Positions 8,592-17,209 are shown, numbered from the stretch's first letter. The stretch: DNA of 64,000 bases from an uncultured Bacteroidota bacterium (GCA_903906365.1 CAIVKC010000029.1:1-64000), one strand, 5' to 3'. Notes: generated from the sequence alone by a model not told the origin. Numbers and translations: made by a program.

Positions 8592-9701
8592 ATGCACCAT
8601 TTTATTTTCTCTTCCAACCGGCGCACCCGCATCTGCCGCCACCTGGTCTTTTGGCTGGGCTGGTATTTTTATATGGTATGTACCCAGGTCCGCAACCAGA
8701 CGCCCCAGGAGATCGGGATGAGGAGTTTTGTGATTTACCAGCTGGCTGTTTCAGCCAACCGCCTCCTGCTCCAGGCCCTGTTTTGCTATACCATGATCTA
8801 TTACCTGGTACCCCGATATTTCGTGAAGGGCAAATACGCCCTGTTCTCCGGCATTTTTTTGATCGCCGTTGTTTCACTCTATTATATCACCTACCTGGAT
8901 TATATCTATATCTGGTCCGACGTCCGTTCCCCGCTCTATTTCAAGGTGGACCAGGTTAAGCCGCTGAGCCCGTTTATGTCCCGCTATTTTGCGGTCTACA
9001 GTAATATCCACTTCACCGGCTCGCTGGTAGCCTGCAGCATGATACTGACCGCCCGCTATTTTAAAAGATGGTACCAAAAACAACGGGAAAACGAAATGCT
9101 CCTCCAGGAAAACGCCCTGGCGGAACTCCAGCTGCTCAAAGCCCAAGTGCATCCCCATTTCCTGTTCAATACGCTCAATAATATTTATGCCCTGACCATG
9201 GACAATTTACCCAGGGCCTCTGCTACCGTCCGGAAACTATCCGGCATGGTTTCCTATATGATCCGGGAAGGGGCCGAGCCATGGGTGGCGGTCAGCAAGG
9301 AAATCAACATGCTGCTGGATTATATCGGCCTGGAAAAAATCAGGTATGGGGACCGGTTGACCATGGATATTGATATTGACCAGCAGGCAGCGGAGGAAGT
9401 CATGATCGCCCCCCTGCTGTTGATTCCCTTTGTGGAGAACTGCTTTAAGCATGGCGCCAGCAGGATGATCGAGCGCCCCTTTGTCAGCCTGTCGGTAAAG
9501 ACCTCAGCGGCAGGCATTGATTTTAACATATGCAACAGCACCCCCGAGCGGCCCCAGGAAGTGGAGGGCAGAAACAGAATTGGTCTGGTCAATGTGCGCA
9601 AACGCCTGGAGCTCATCTATCCTGGCAGGCATCAGCTTGTAATTGAAACGGCCAAACAATGGTACGGTGTGCACTTACGCATTGATTTGAAAAAGCAGTA
9701 G
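8592..9701 (+). CDS. LytS/YehU-family sensor histidine kinase
   Basis: The 369-residue kinase has about four membrane helices (residues 15-155), then a His_kinase domain with the intact acceptor block HPHFLFNTLNNIYALT (His about 189). The N-box PFVENCFKHG and the IGLVNVRKRLELIYPG box close an HATPase domain. It should phosphorylate the LytTR response regulator encoded 33 bp downstream. It follows a degenerate paralogue by two bases, so the three genes form one operon. The signal is unknown; families of this type respond to peptides, sugars or membrane state. Confidence 0.93.
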   Translation: MHHFIFSSNRRTRICRHLVFWLGWYFYMVCTQVRNQTPQEIGMRSFVIYQLAVSANRLLLQALFCYTMIYYLVPRYFVKGKYALFSGIFLIAVVSLYYITYLDYIYIWSDVRSPLYFKVDQVKPLSPFMSRYFAVYSNIHFTGSLVACSMILTARYFKRWYQKQRENEMLLQENALAELQLLKAQVHPHFLFNTLNNIYALTMDNLPRASATVRKLSGMVSYMIREGAEPWVAVSKEINMLLDYIGLEKIRYGDRLTMDIDIDQQAAEEVMIAPLLLIPFVENCFKHGASRMIERPFVSLSVKTSAAGIDFNICNSTPERPQEVEGRNRIGLVNVRKRLELIYPGRHQLVIETAKQWYGVHLRIDLKKQ

Positions 9702-9734
9702 CCTTCCGGTGGCCCTGCCATTCATTGTATAAAA

Positions 9735-10511
9735 ATGCCCCTTATGCCCGATAAAAAAATAGTCTGCCTGGTCGTCGATGACGAACCGCTGGCCATGTCC
9801 ATTTTGAGAAAGTATATAGATTCGGTGGAAGTCCTGCAGCTGGCGGGATGCTGCGCCAATGCGGTGGAGGCCTGGCAGATGCTGCAGAAGACCCATATTG
9901 ACCTGCTGTTCCTGGATATCCAGATGCCCCAGATCCTGGGCACTGATTTTATCCGGACCCTGAAAAAGGCGCCGAAGGTCATTTTTACGACCGCCTACCG
10001 GAAATATGCCGTGGAAGGGTTTGAGCTCGATGCGGTGGATTACCTGCTTAAGCCCATTTCATTTGAGCGTTTCCTTAAAGCAGTCAATAAGGTGCTGCAA
10101 ACCGACATTGAGCTGAGCTATCCTTCGCAACCTGCTGCGGAAAAAAACTCAGAGCTGAGCGGTTCCTGTCTTTATGTGCGGGCCAACCGCGAAATGGTTA
10201 AAATCCTCCTGGGGGACATCCTGTATATAGAAGGGCTGAGCGACTATGTAAAGATCGTTACAACCTCCAAAACCATCGTCACCAAACACCTGCTTTCCTC
10301 CCTGGAAGAAACTTTAAGCAGGGAATCGTTTGTGCGCATCCACCGTTCCTTTATCATTGCCATAGCCCGGATCAATGCCTATAATGCCGAAAGCATCCAC
10401 ATCGGCGGGCGGGAGTTGCCCATTGGCCGGCTTTTTAAATACAATGTGCTAGGGCTGCTCAATGAAAACGCCCTTATTCCAAACGGGAAAAATAAAGCCA
10501 GAAAAAAGTGA
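9735..10511 (+). CDS. LytTR-family response regulator
   Basis: An N-terminal receiver domain (about residues 8-125) has the acidic pair in VVDDEP, phospho-acceptor Asp 61 in FLDIQMP, and the conserved Thr/Ser and Lys in TTAYR and LLKPIS. A LytTR DNA-binding domain follows (about 148-245), with YIEGLSDYVKI and FVRIHRSFIIA. LytTR proteins bind DNA through beta-strand loops. It is the third gene of the kinase operon, and its partner should be the intact kinase just upstream. A second in-frame ATG at 9744 is an equally possible start. The regulated genes are not evident in the window. Confidence 0.94.
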   Translation: MPLMPDKKIVCLVVDDEPLAMSILRKYIDSVEVLQLAGCCANAVEAWQMLQKTHIDLLFLDIQMPQILGTDFIRTLKKAPKVIFTTAYRKYAVEGFELDAVDYLLKPISFERFLKAVNKVLQTDIELSYPSQPAAEKNSELSGSCLYVRANREMVKILLGDILYIEGLSDYVKIVTTSKTIVTKHLLSSLEETLSRESFVRIHRSFIIAIARINAYNAESIHIGGRELPIGRLFKYNVLGLLNENALIPNGKNKARKK

Positions 10512-10531
10512 TCCCGTACTAAAGCACCGGA

Positions 10532-12400
10532 TTATTTCATTTCGTATACATTGTCCTTTTTATCGGTATCGGGTACATGGAGGCTGCCAAGGACCAGCCG
10601 GGTGAGTTTTTTATCTGAGGTAAAGGGCACGCTGATGGCCTTGTTACCGGTTTCCCAGCAGGAGACATCCCGGTGAAAAAAGGCCTTGCTCCCGTCTTCG
10701 AAATAAGCCGTCAGGTCCACCGGGACGGGCTTGGTCCCCTTGCATTCGATGACCGCTGCGAATTCCTTGCCGCGGCGCAGGACCTGGGTGATGCCCAGGT
10801 TGGGAACGCCCTGGTCATAGAACCAGCGCTGCCAGAACCAGTTCAGGTTCCGGCCGCTGCCGGTATTGATGGCGTTGAAAAAGTCCAGCGGGGTGGGATG
10901 GTGGCCGGCCCACTGGGTGATATAAAAATACATGGCTTTATTGAAGAGCTCCTCGCCAAGCATGTCTTTGACAAAGAGGTAACCTAGCGCAGGCTTGGGA
11001 TAGTTGTTGATGAACAGGGAGATCCCGTTTTGCTGGGTGCTCAGGCTGGTCACAGGCAGGTCGGCTTCCGAACCCGCTTGGGATTCGTAGGGACGCATGC
11101 CATAATCGTCCTGGATGGCAGAGTCTATCATCGGGGAAATCAGCCATTCCCCCAGGGTAGCCCAGCCTTCGTCCATCCAGCCATACTTGGTCTCGTTGAT
11201 CCCCATGTAAAAGGGGAACATGGTATGGAAGATCTCATGGACGGTCAGTTCTATGTCCTCGGCCCTGCTTTCCAGCGGGTTGTCATTGACCATCATGGGA
11301 TATTCCATCTGGTCTGCCCCGTCAAAGACGGTTTCATGGGGGTAGGGAAAGGGAAAACGGGGAAAACGGAAGCTCATGTCGTGGACGGTCTGGCGCGCAT
11401 AGCCGATGACATTGAAATAACTGGCATGCTTGGGGTTGAAGACCGCATCCACCCGCGTGCGGCGGCCGGTGGCCGAATCGACGACCAGGCTGGAGGATTT
11501 CCAGATATAATGATTGGAAGTGGCAAAGGCAAAATCGGTGACATTGTCCGCTTCGAATTTCCAGGTATGATACCCTTCATTCAAGTAGCCGCCGCGGGCC
11601 AGGTCGGAGCTGTCGATGATGGTGGTGACGCTGTCGTTTTTTGCCGCATCCTGCAGGCGGTTGAAACAGCGTTCGCTCAGCATTTCCCGGGGGTTCTGGA
11701 AATCCCCGGTGGCCCATACCAGATAACCGGCCGGCACGGTAATGGAAACCTGGAAATGGCAAAAATCGTTGTAGAACTCCAGCGGTCCGGTATAGGGCGT
11801 GCGGTTCCAGCCGTCCACATCATCGTACACAGCAACCCGCGGAAAAAAATAGGCTACAAAATCCGCTCCGGGTTCCACCTCGCCGGTCCTGATATGGGAG
11901 CCCTTATTGAGGGTATAGGAATATTTGATATTTAAAAAGATGCTTTGTTTGGGAAGCAGGGGGTTGATGGGCAGCTCCATATTGGTGCCATCGACCACGG
12001 GCTGGAGCGGGGTGCTGTCGGCCCCGTTGATCCGAACGCTTTCCAGGCTGAGGCCTTCCCCAATGTCGGAAGGATCAATTTTCATCATCCGCACACTGCC
12101 TTTCTTATAGAGGTTGGGATAGAGCTTGAACAAAAGCTGGCGAAGGGTATCGGGGCTGTTGTTGAAATACTGGATTTCCACCTCTCCGGTCAACAGGCGG
12201 CTGGCCGGATCAAAACTGGCCTGGATCTTATAATTGGCCCTGTTTTGCCAGTAGTTTTTACCCGGACGACCGTCTGGGCTGCGGGTCTGCATGTCATAGG
12301 CTGCCCGGGTATTGGCAGGCAGGGGCAGGGAGCGCTGGGCCCTCAGGGTCAGAGAACAGAACACCAAACAGATGGGCCAGGCGTTTTTCAGATGCAACAT
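10532..12400 (-). CDS. M1-family zinc metallopeptidase (gluzincin aminopeptidase), secreted
   Basis: The protein carries a signal peptide (about 1-21, ending LRAQ), an N-terminal beta domain typical of M1 peptidases, and the zinc site HEIFH followed 18 residues later by the third ligand Glu in WMDEGWA. The exopeptidase motif that is GAMEN in classic members reads ADQMEYPMM here, as in the divergent M1 group common in Bacteroidota. The C-terminal part matches the FWQRWFYDQG block. At 622 residues it lacks the large ERAP-like C-terminal domain. It probably works in the periplasm on peptides. It is convergent with the LytTR operon, with 20 bp between stops. Confidence 0.9.
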   Translation of the reverse strand: MLHLKNAWPICLVFCSLTLRAQRSLPLPANTRAAYDMQTRSPDGRPGKNYWQNRANYKIQASFDPASRLLTGEVEIQYFNNSPDTLRQLLFKLYPNLYKKGSVRMMKIDPSDIGEGLSLESVRINGADSTPLQPVVDGTNMELPINPLLPKQSIFLNIKYSYTLNKGSHIRTGEVEPGADFVAYFFPRVAVYDDVDGWNRTPYTGPLEFYNDFCHFQVSITVPAGYLVWATGDFQNPREMLSERCFNRLQDAAKNDSVTTIIDSSDLARGGYLNEGYHTWKFEADNVTDFAFATSNHYIWKSSSLVVDSATGRRTRVDAVFNPKHASYFNVIGYARQTVHDMSFRFPRFPFPYPHETVFDGADQMEYPMMVNDNPLESRAEDIELTVHEIFHTMFPFYMGINETKYGWMDEGWATLGEWLISPMIDSAIQDDYGMRPYESQAGSEADLPVTSLSTQQNGISLFINNYPKPALGYLFVKDMLGEELFNKAMYFYITQWAGHHPTPLDFFNAINTGSGRNLNWFWQRWFYDQGVPNLGITQVLRRGKEFAAVIECKGTKPVPVDLTAYFEDGSKAFFHRDVSCWETGNKAISVPFTSDKKLTRLVLGSLHVPDTDKKDNVYEMK

Positions 12401-12515
12401 AGAGATGAATTAATCGAGGTGTAAATATATTGTGCTCCCGCCTATAAAGGGGGATTTTTCCATAAAAATGACAGCCGGACCCCTAAGGAAGGGATGGCCC
12501 GGGGCCTGCCGGGTC

Positions 12516-12544
12516 AAAAAAAAGGCCGCTGGATACCAGCGGCC
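12516..12544 (-). terminator. Rho-independent terminator of the OmpA-family lipoprotein gene
   Basis: Read on the minus strand, a perfect 9-bp stem (GGCCGCTGG/CCAGCGGCC, loop TAT, plus positions 12524-12544) is followed by eight T. It sits just downstream of the lipoprotein stop codon at 12578. Confidence 0.85.
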
Positions 12545-12577
12545 CATGGACCCGGGGGCCCCGTTACAAAAATTGAA

Positions 12578-13456
12578 TTATTTTTTCCTTTCCAGCAATT
12601 TAAAGAACTGGTCAAGCTGCGGCAGGATAACGATGCGCGTGCGGCGATTGGCGGCGCGGCCTTCTGCGGTGCTGTTGTCAGCAACGGGTTTGTATTCGCT
12701 GCGGCCGGCTGCTGCCATATGGGCCGGATCGAGTTTGTATTCGTCCTGCAGGATGCGGACCACTGAGGTGGCGCGTTTGACGCTCAGGTCCCAGTTATCA
12801 GCCAGCACACCATTGCTGAAAGATACATTGTCGGTATGGCCTTCCACCATGAATTCGATGTCGGGCTGGGCTTTGAGTACCGTGGCCACCTTGCCCAGTA
12901 CCTCTTTGGCCTTGCTGGTTACCGTGAAGCTGCCGCTCTTAAAGAGCAGTTTATCGGAGATATCGATATAGACTACGCCCTTATCGACTTTAATATTAAT
13001 GTCTTTGTCATCGAGGTTGCCAATGGCTCCCTTCAGGTTCATCACCAGGGCCATGTTCAGGGAATCCTTCCTGGCCAGGGCGCTCTGCAGGTCCTGGATA
13101 TAGGAATCCTTGGCACCGATATTATCCAGTGATTTTTTGATGCTTTCTGCCTGTGAGCTGGAAATTACGCTCAGGTCCTGCAGCTGGCGAAGGGCCTGGG
13201 TATTGTTTTCCTTGAGATAATTGATCTGCTTGTTGAGGGCATCGATCTGGGCTTCCAGGGAGGCCCTTTTGGCCGCATTCTCAGAATTCTGGTCGGTACA
13301 GGCTTTTAGGTCGCCCTGCAGTTTGGCATAAATGCCGTTCAGGGAATCATACTTGGCCTGGGCGAGCGCTTGTGCATTCTTGTACTTTTTCTGGCTGACG
13401 CAGGAGAAGAGAAAAACTGAAAAAAGGCTCAATACTACTAATCGTGTAAGCTTCAT
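12578..13456 (-). CDS. OmpA-family outer-membrane lipoprotein with coiled coil
   Basis: The 292-residue protein has a lipobox (FLFSC, Cys about 19), a long helical coiled-coil segment (about 25-140) and a C-terminal OmpA/Pal/MotB peptidoglycan-binding domain. The domain shows GHTDNVSF, NWDLSVKRATSVVRIL, AAGRSEYKPV and GRAANRRTRIVI. The Asp in GHTD and the Arg in NRRTR are the expected diaminopimelate contacts. It should anchor the outer membrane to the cell wall. A strong terminator follows it. The rod-plus-OmpA layout resembles other Bacteroidota cell-envelope tethers. Confidence 0.92.
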   Translation of the reverse strand: MKLTRLVVLSLFSVFLFSCVSQKKYKNAQALAQAKYDSLNGIYAKLQGDLKACTDQNSENAAKRASLEAQIDALNKQINYLKENNTQALRQLQDLSVISSSQAESIKKSLDNIGAKDSYIQDLQSALARKDSLNMALVMNLKGAIGNLDDKDINIKVDKGVVYIDISDKLLFKSGSFTVTSKAKEVLGKVATVLKAQPDIEFMVEGHTDNVSFSNGVLADNWDLSVKRATSVVRILQDEYKLDPAHMAAAGRSEYKPVADNSTAEGRAANRRTRIVILPQLDQFFKLLERKK

Positions 13457-13905
13457 ATGGAATTGTTTTAATGAATGAATTTTAGGGGTCTAAAAGGCCT
13501 CATATGAGTAAAAAGAGGACTAAAGGTAAGAATTATCATCGTTTTTCGAACAGGTCCGTTCCAATGTTTCTGATCATAAGGGGCCCTGATCGCCGTCCGT
13601 AGCCTACAATCAACGGCTCCGGGCCTCTTAAATTTTTGCAAAAATGCCAAAGAAAGTTTGTTCCATCGCCCGGGGGGCAGGGACATTCTGTCGGGAAAAA
13701 GCGGGTCACCCCACCTATCAGACAAAGGGCTGGACAAAAACAACGCACGGCGGCAGGCTGCCAAAGCCAGGCCGGAACAAAATAAAAAAATTACCCAAAA
13801 GTGGTATTGCACCCATCCACTGAAATAGCTCTCTTTGTCTTGGGGTCCGGCCTGGTTAACCGGACCCAACCCAAAAATTGTTCAGTCGTTTTCTTCCATG
13901 TGTGG

Positions 13906-13935
13906 CCCTGCCGGTTTGCCGGCGGGGTTTTTTTT
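13906..13935 (+). terminator. Orphan Rho-independent terminator upstream of recA
   Basis: CCCTGCCGG and CCGGCGGGG pair (one G-T wobble) around the loop TTTG and are followed by eight T. No plus-strand gene precedes it for several kilobases, so it may end an unannotated non-coding transcript or block antisense transcription. Confidence 0.7.
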
Positions 13936-14019
13936 AAGGGGGCGGCCCAAAATAATTAGTTATTATTTGCTAAATTTATTAGTGTGTATAAATTAATTAT
14001 CCTACATTTACCGAATCAA

Positions 14020-14027
14020 TACATTTG
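14020..14027 (+). promoter_or_regulatory. Candidate -7 promoter box of recA
   Basis: TACATTTG matches the Bacteroidota sigma-A -7 consensus TAnnTTTG and lies 20 nt before the recA ATG. A good -33 element at the right distance was not found, and no SOS-type operator was recognised. Confidence 0.4.
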
Positions 14028-14047
14028 GATTACTAAAAAATACTACT

Positions 14048-15049
14048 ATGTCAAATGCAGAAAAACTCAAGGCGCTCAAACTCACGATAGATAAGATTGA
14101 CAAGGATTACGGCAAGGGGAGTGTGATGATGATGAATGAAAAGAGCCAGGAGCCCATGGAGGTTATTTCCACCGGTTCCATCGGATTGGATGTGGCCCTT
14201 GGGGTTGGCGGGTTGCCGCGCGGACGGGTGATCGAAATCTACGGACCGGAGTCATCCGGAAAAACCACCATCGCCACCCATGTCATCGCCGAAGCCCAGA
14301 AGAAGGGGGGTATGTGCGCCATCATTGATGCGGAGCACGCTTTTGACAGCGCCTATGCCCAGAAGCTGGGTGTGGATATTGACAACCTGCTGATCTCCCA
14401 GCCCGATTATGGGGAGCAGGCCCTGGAAATCGCCGACCGCCTGATCCTTTCGGGGGCCCTCGATGTGGTCGTCATTGACTCGGTGGCCGCCCTGGTTCCC
14501 AAAAGTGAACTGGAGGGGGAAATGGGTGACAGCAAAATGGGACTGCATGCTCGCCTGATGTCGCAGGCCCTGCGCAAACTGACAGCCACCATCTCCAAAA
14601 CCAATACCATCTGTATATTCATCAACCAGCTGCGTGAAAAGATCGGCGTCATGTTCGGTAACCCCGAAACCACCACCGGTGGCAATGCACTGAAGTTCTA
14701 CGCCTCCGTTCGCCTGGATATCCGCCGGATGGCCCAGATCAAGGACGGCGAAGAAGCGGTGGGAAACAGGGTGAAGGTGAAAGTGGTCAAAAATAAAGTG
14801 GCCCCCCCGTTTCGCAGTGCGGAATTCGATGTAGTCTTCGGCGAAGGGATCTCCAAAATGGGAGAAATCGTGGACATGGGCGTGGAGCTGGGTGTCGTTC
14901 AGAAAAGCGGCAGCTGGTTCAGTTACGGAAGCGACAAGCTGGGACAGGGCAGGGATACGGTCAAGCAGTTGCTGCGCGATAATCCTGAACTCGCCGCTGA
15001 AATCGAAGGAAAGATCCGTACCAAGATCAAAGAAATGCAGGAGGCCTGA
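14048..15049 (+). CDS. recA: Recombinase RecA
   Basis: A full-length 333-residue RecA. It has the Walker A loop GPESSGKTT (about 66-74), the MAW-like segment, Walker [11 protein letters not shown], the L2-region motif [18 protein letters not shown] and the C-terminal domain ending in KIKEMQEA. RecA forms filaments on single-stranded DNA, drives strand exchange and, where SOS exists, triggers repressor self-cleavage. The acidic C-terminal tail is shorter than in Escherichia coli. It is transcribed alone; a stable 11-bp hairpin (15090-15115) follows the stop. The acquired island begins just after it. Confidence 0.98.
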   Translation: MSNAEKLKALKLTIDKIDKDYGKGSVMMMNEKSQEPMEVISTGSIGLDVALGVGGLPRGRVIEIYGPESSGKTTIATHVIAEAQKKGGMCAIIDAEHAFDSAYAQKLGVDIDNLLISQPDYGEQALEIADRLILSGALDVVVIDSVAALVPKSELEGEMGDSKMGLHARLMSQALRKLTATISKTNTICIFINQLREKIGVMFGNPETTTGGNALKFYASVRLDIRRMAQIKDGEEAVGNRVKVKVVKNKVAPPFRSAEFDVVFGEGISKMGEIVDMGVELGVVQKSGSWFSYGSDKLGQGRDTVKQLLRDNPELAAEIEGKIRTKIKEMQEA

Positions 15050-15136
15050 TTGAAGGTCATTAAATAATTAATTTGGGTTAGTAAGTCAAACGGCTGCGAT
15101 GTCTATCGCGGCCGTCTCTGTTAAAAGGCCCCCCCT

Positions 15137-15181
15137 CTCATAATCAGGGGGTCACAGGATCATGACCTGGTGCGCCCACAA
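15137..15181 (+). tRNA. Degenerate tRNA-Met-like 3' half (remnant)
   Basis: The stretch starts at an anticodon-loop-like CTCATAATC, continues through GGGGGTCACAGG and ends GCGCCCACAA. This order matches an elongator tRNA-Met (anticodon CAU) from the anticodon loop to the 3' end. The T-loop is mutated (ATCATGA instead of TTCRANY), the upstream bases do not form an anticodon stem, and no D-arm or 5' acceptor half is present. It is not a functional tRNA. It may be an old attachment-site remnant. Confidence 0.45.
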
Positions 15182-15300
15182 TCAAAATCAGGCGTTTATG
15201 AATTAAAATATTCATAAACCATTTTTTTTGAAAACAATTTTCAAGAAAAATTGGAAAAAGAAAGGAAGGAAAATGAATAGAAACGAATAGAAGTTTCCAA

Positions 15301-15338
15301 ACTTTTGATACAGGTTCGATTCCAGTCGGGGCTACAAA
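15301..15338 (+). tRNA. Partial tRNA 3' end (T-arm plus acceptor 3' strand)
   Basis: CAGGTTCGATTCCAGT gives a T-arm with a normal TTCGATT loop (one A-A mismatch in the stem), followed by an acceptor-like CGGGGCT, discriminator A and CAA. No matching 5' half (AGCCCCG) lies upstream, where the DNA is AT-rich. A terminator follows at once, as after real tRNA genes. It looks like the end of a tRNA gene displaced by integration. Confidence 0.5.
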
Positions 15339-15347
15339 CTCCCCAAG

Positions 15348-15372
15348 CTCGCTGATTTTCAGCGAGTTTTTT
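15348..15372. terminator. Hairpin terminator next to the tRNA remnant and DUF4143 gene
   Basis: CTCGCTGA (15348-15355) and TCAGCGAG (15359-15366) form a perfect 8-bp stem with loop TTT, followed by TTTTTT. On the plus strand it would end the tRNA unit; on the minus strand it lies directly after the DUF4143 stop codon at 15371. Confidence 0.8.
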
Positions 15373-16639
15373 ATTGCCAAAGTATACAGAATGGGACAGC
15401 CCAAAGATTTTTGCCAAAAGGAACGACTTCTTTTCCGGAGTAGAGAACAACACCACCCATAAATTCTTTTGGTGCGAGTTCTGCTAGTGTTTGAATGCCT
15501 TTGAAATCTTGGATATTAACAGACCCAGATTTCTTTACTTCGATGGCAAACACTGAGCCATCCTGCTTTTCCAGCACAAAATCAACTTCCTTTCCATCAC
15601 TTGTTCTGAAATGCAGGAGTTTTGCTTTCACATCGCTAAATGTCAAAAGTTTTGTTAACTCTGTTGCGATATAATTTTCCAAAACATGTCCGAAAAGATC
15701 TGGCTTATTTTTTTCAATATCTTCTAAATTCAGGTCTAACATATGACACAACATAAGGGTGTCTACCAGATAGCCTTTGGGCGCTTTGACAAGGCGTTTA
15801 CCGATGTTGCGGAACCACGGCTCTACATCAAAATTCAGGAACATCATTTTTAGGATATTACGATAGAATTTGGATGTCACCGGATTTAAACCAATATCAC
15901 GGGCAATATCTGCATCATTGAGTAAATTACCAGCCCGTATCGCCAAGATTCGCAACAAATTGGGAAGGACAGAGATTTTTTCCAATTCTGCTATCGCCCT
16001 AACATCCCGTTGCAAGATCGTTGTCAAATACCCATCGAACCAAATAGAACGTTCTTTAGCGTTTTTATTTGCAATTTCTGGAAACGTCGCCAGTTTTATG
16101 GCATCGATAATGCTCAAACCCCGTTCATTGATTTCAGCAAAATCAAAATTGATCAATCTGTCCAGCCCATTTCCTTTACCTTGTATGGCCTCCGTTACGC
16201 AAAATGGATAAAGAGTCAGAACAGTCATTCTTCCGACGAGCGGATCGGATAGCTTCGGCAACGCCAGAATATTAGCAGAGTCTGTTAGCAGATATCGGCC
16301 ATTTGCGTGGAGCTTATCCTTTAACCGTATTTCATCAACGACAACTTTTAATGCACGAAATAGTTCCGGCACGATTTGCACTTCATCAATGATTAGAGCA
16401 TCTTTATGGGAGCTTAAAAAATTCTCGGGATCAGATGCAGCAGCAGCCATTTGGGTAGGGCGGTCAAATGAAATATAGGCTGCAGGGTTTTTCTCGCTTC
16501 CGACAGTAGCTCTTACATTTTGTACCAGGGTGCTTTTGCCTGATTGCCTTATTCCATTTAAAAAGACGACCGGACTAACACTCAAAGCGTCTGGCAGATA
16601 AGACGTAATATGGCGAGGTAAGGTCTTCATGTTTTGCAA
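15371..16639 (-). CDS. AAA-type ATPase with DUF4143 domain
   Basis: The N-terminal ATPase domain has the P-loop GIRQSGKST (about 29-37) and Walker B ALIIDEVQ (about 81-88). The C-terminal DUF4143 region ends in a PD-(D/E)xK-like fold, with RTSDGKEVDFVL and FAIEVKKSG supplying the Asp and Glu-x-Lys. This is the widespread AAA_14/DUF4143 family, frequent in mobile and defence regions, with no settled biochemical role. An alternative ATG is at 16630. Its codon use is AT-rich compared with recA, pointing to transfer. No partner gene is on its strand. The nuclease-like end might act on DNA, which is inference. Confidence 0.88.
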   Translation of the reverse strand: MQNMKTLPRHITSYLPDALSVSPVVFLNGIRQSGKSTLVQNVRATVGSEKNPAAYISFDRPTQMAAAASDPENFLSSHKDALIIDEVQIVPELFRALKVVVDEIRLKDKLHANGRYLLTDSANILALPKLSDPLVGRMTVLTLYPFCVTEAIQGKGNGLDRLINFDFAEINERGLSIIDAIKLATFPEIANKNAKERSIWFDGYLTTILQRDVRAIAELEKISVLPNLLRILAIRAGNLLNDADIARDIGLNPVTSKFYRNILKMMFLNFDVEPWFRNIGKRLVKAPKGYLVDTLMLCHMLDLNLEDIEKNKPDLFGHVLENYIATELTKLLTFSDVKAKLLHFRTSDGKEVDFVLEKQDGSVFAIEVKKSGSVNIQDFKGIQTLAELAPKEFMGGVVLYSGKEVVPFGKNLWAVPFCILWQ

Positions 16640-16883
16640 AAATCAATTTATTCTTTATATTTTCAAAAGGCATTCTTTATTTTTGCAAAATCCGTAAGTG
16701 CTTAATTTTAAACAATTTAATTAGTCAATTGAAAATAGTGGGATCCAACTTATTTACTGATCACTCAATGCTATGAGTAAAATTACGCAACATTATAGGC
16801 GCTTCGGAAGGAATCTATTATTTAATTGCTGCCAAGCTTTGCAAGTAAAATAAAAGGTTCGACATCTGTTCGGGCAGGACTAC

Positions 16884-16930
16884 AAGGAGGTTGATTATTA
16901 AGTGTTTTTCACTTTTAAGTCAACCTCCTT
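16884..16930. terminator. Large bipartite hairpin inside the island
   Basis: AAGGAGGTTGA (16884-16894) pairs perfectly with TCAACCTCCTT (16920-16930). Inside it AAGTG/CACTT forms a second helix around TTTTT. It resembles a bidirectional terminator or structured element. Just before it is a tRNA-T-arm-like GGTTCGACATCTG followed by CTACAA, echoing the module at 15301-15366. Confidence 0.5.
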
Positions 16931-17123
16931 TAATTTGAGATTAGGTTAAGACTACAGTAAGTCCCAAACTTGATAATCAGAAATAGTATTATAGTCACTT
17001 TTGAATATTTATTTCTGTATCTAAATTCTTATCTCAATTCTATGTTAAGTTAGACAAACACACAAATGACATATTGACTTTTACCATCAACCATCTTTTG
17101 AAATGACCTTTCATAGCCTTTAT

Positions 17124-17140
17124 GTCAGGTTAATCCTGAC
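17124..17140. promoter_or_regulatory. Palindrome 1 of the AbiE promoter (candidate AbiEi operator)
   Basis: GTCAGG-TTAAT-CCTGAC is a perfect inverted repeat with a 5-nt spacer, 95 bp before the AbiEi start. It has the same arms and spacing as a second copy at 17210-17226. Known AbiEi proteins repress their own operon by binding paired inverted repeats. Confidence 0.6.
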
Positions 17141-17209
17141 CAGTAGGATATAAATAATAATTTTAAGCCAAAATGAAAGGTAAATGCACTTATTTTTCGT
17201 ATCATTGAG

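Larger units (their letters stand above)
13457..14047. other. 590-bp gene-free region upstream of recA, with two plus-strand hairpins
   Basis: No convincing ORF occurs here; the 133-codon minus frame at 13468-13869 has no protein-like pattern. The region holds the divergent promoters of the OmpA lipoprotein gene and recA. It also has a perfect 8-bp hairpin (13843-13850 with 13860-13867) and a full plus-strand terminator (13906-13935) that belongs to no visible plus-strand gene. Confidence 0.6.
15050..15370. other. Gene-free junction between recA and the AT-rich island
   Basis: This 320-bp stretch has no real gene. It holds a hairpin after recA (15090-15100 with 15105-15115, loop GTCT, poor T tail), two tRNA 3'-end-like remnants, and a strong terminator next to the DUF4143 gene. 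Base composition changes here from GC-rich to AT-rich. Apparent minus-strand frames carry the APTGIEPVS-type string that arises when a tRNA T-arm is translated, so they are artefacts. Confidence 0.6.

Noticed and set aside
11030-11935. 301-codon plus frame opposite the M1 peptidase
   Set aside because: Shadow of a gene with a complete zinc site; no family features.
13740-13790. Possible SRP (4.5S) RNA from a CCAGGCCGGAAC string
   Set aside because: The required downstream AGCAGCC partner strand and the long hairpin are missing.
13468-13869. 133-codon minus frame upstream of the OmpA lipoprotein gene
   Set aside because: Composition is not protein-like and it covers hairpins and likely promoters.
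15144-15456. Minus-strand frames carrying APTGIEPVS-type strings
   Set aside because: These strings come from translating a tRNA T-arm in the wrong strand; they are not proteins.
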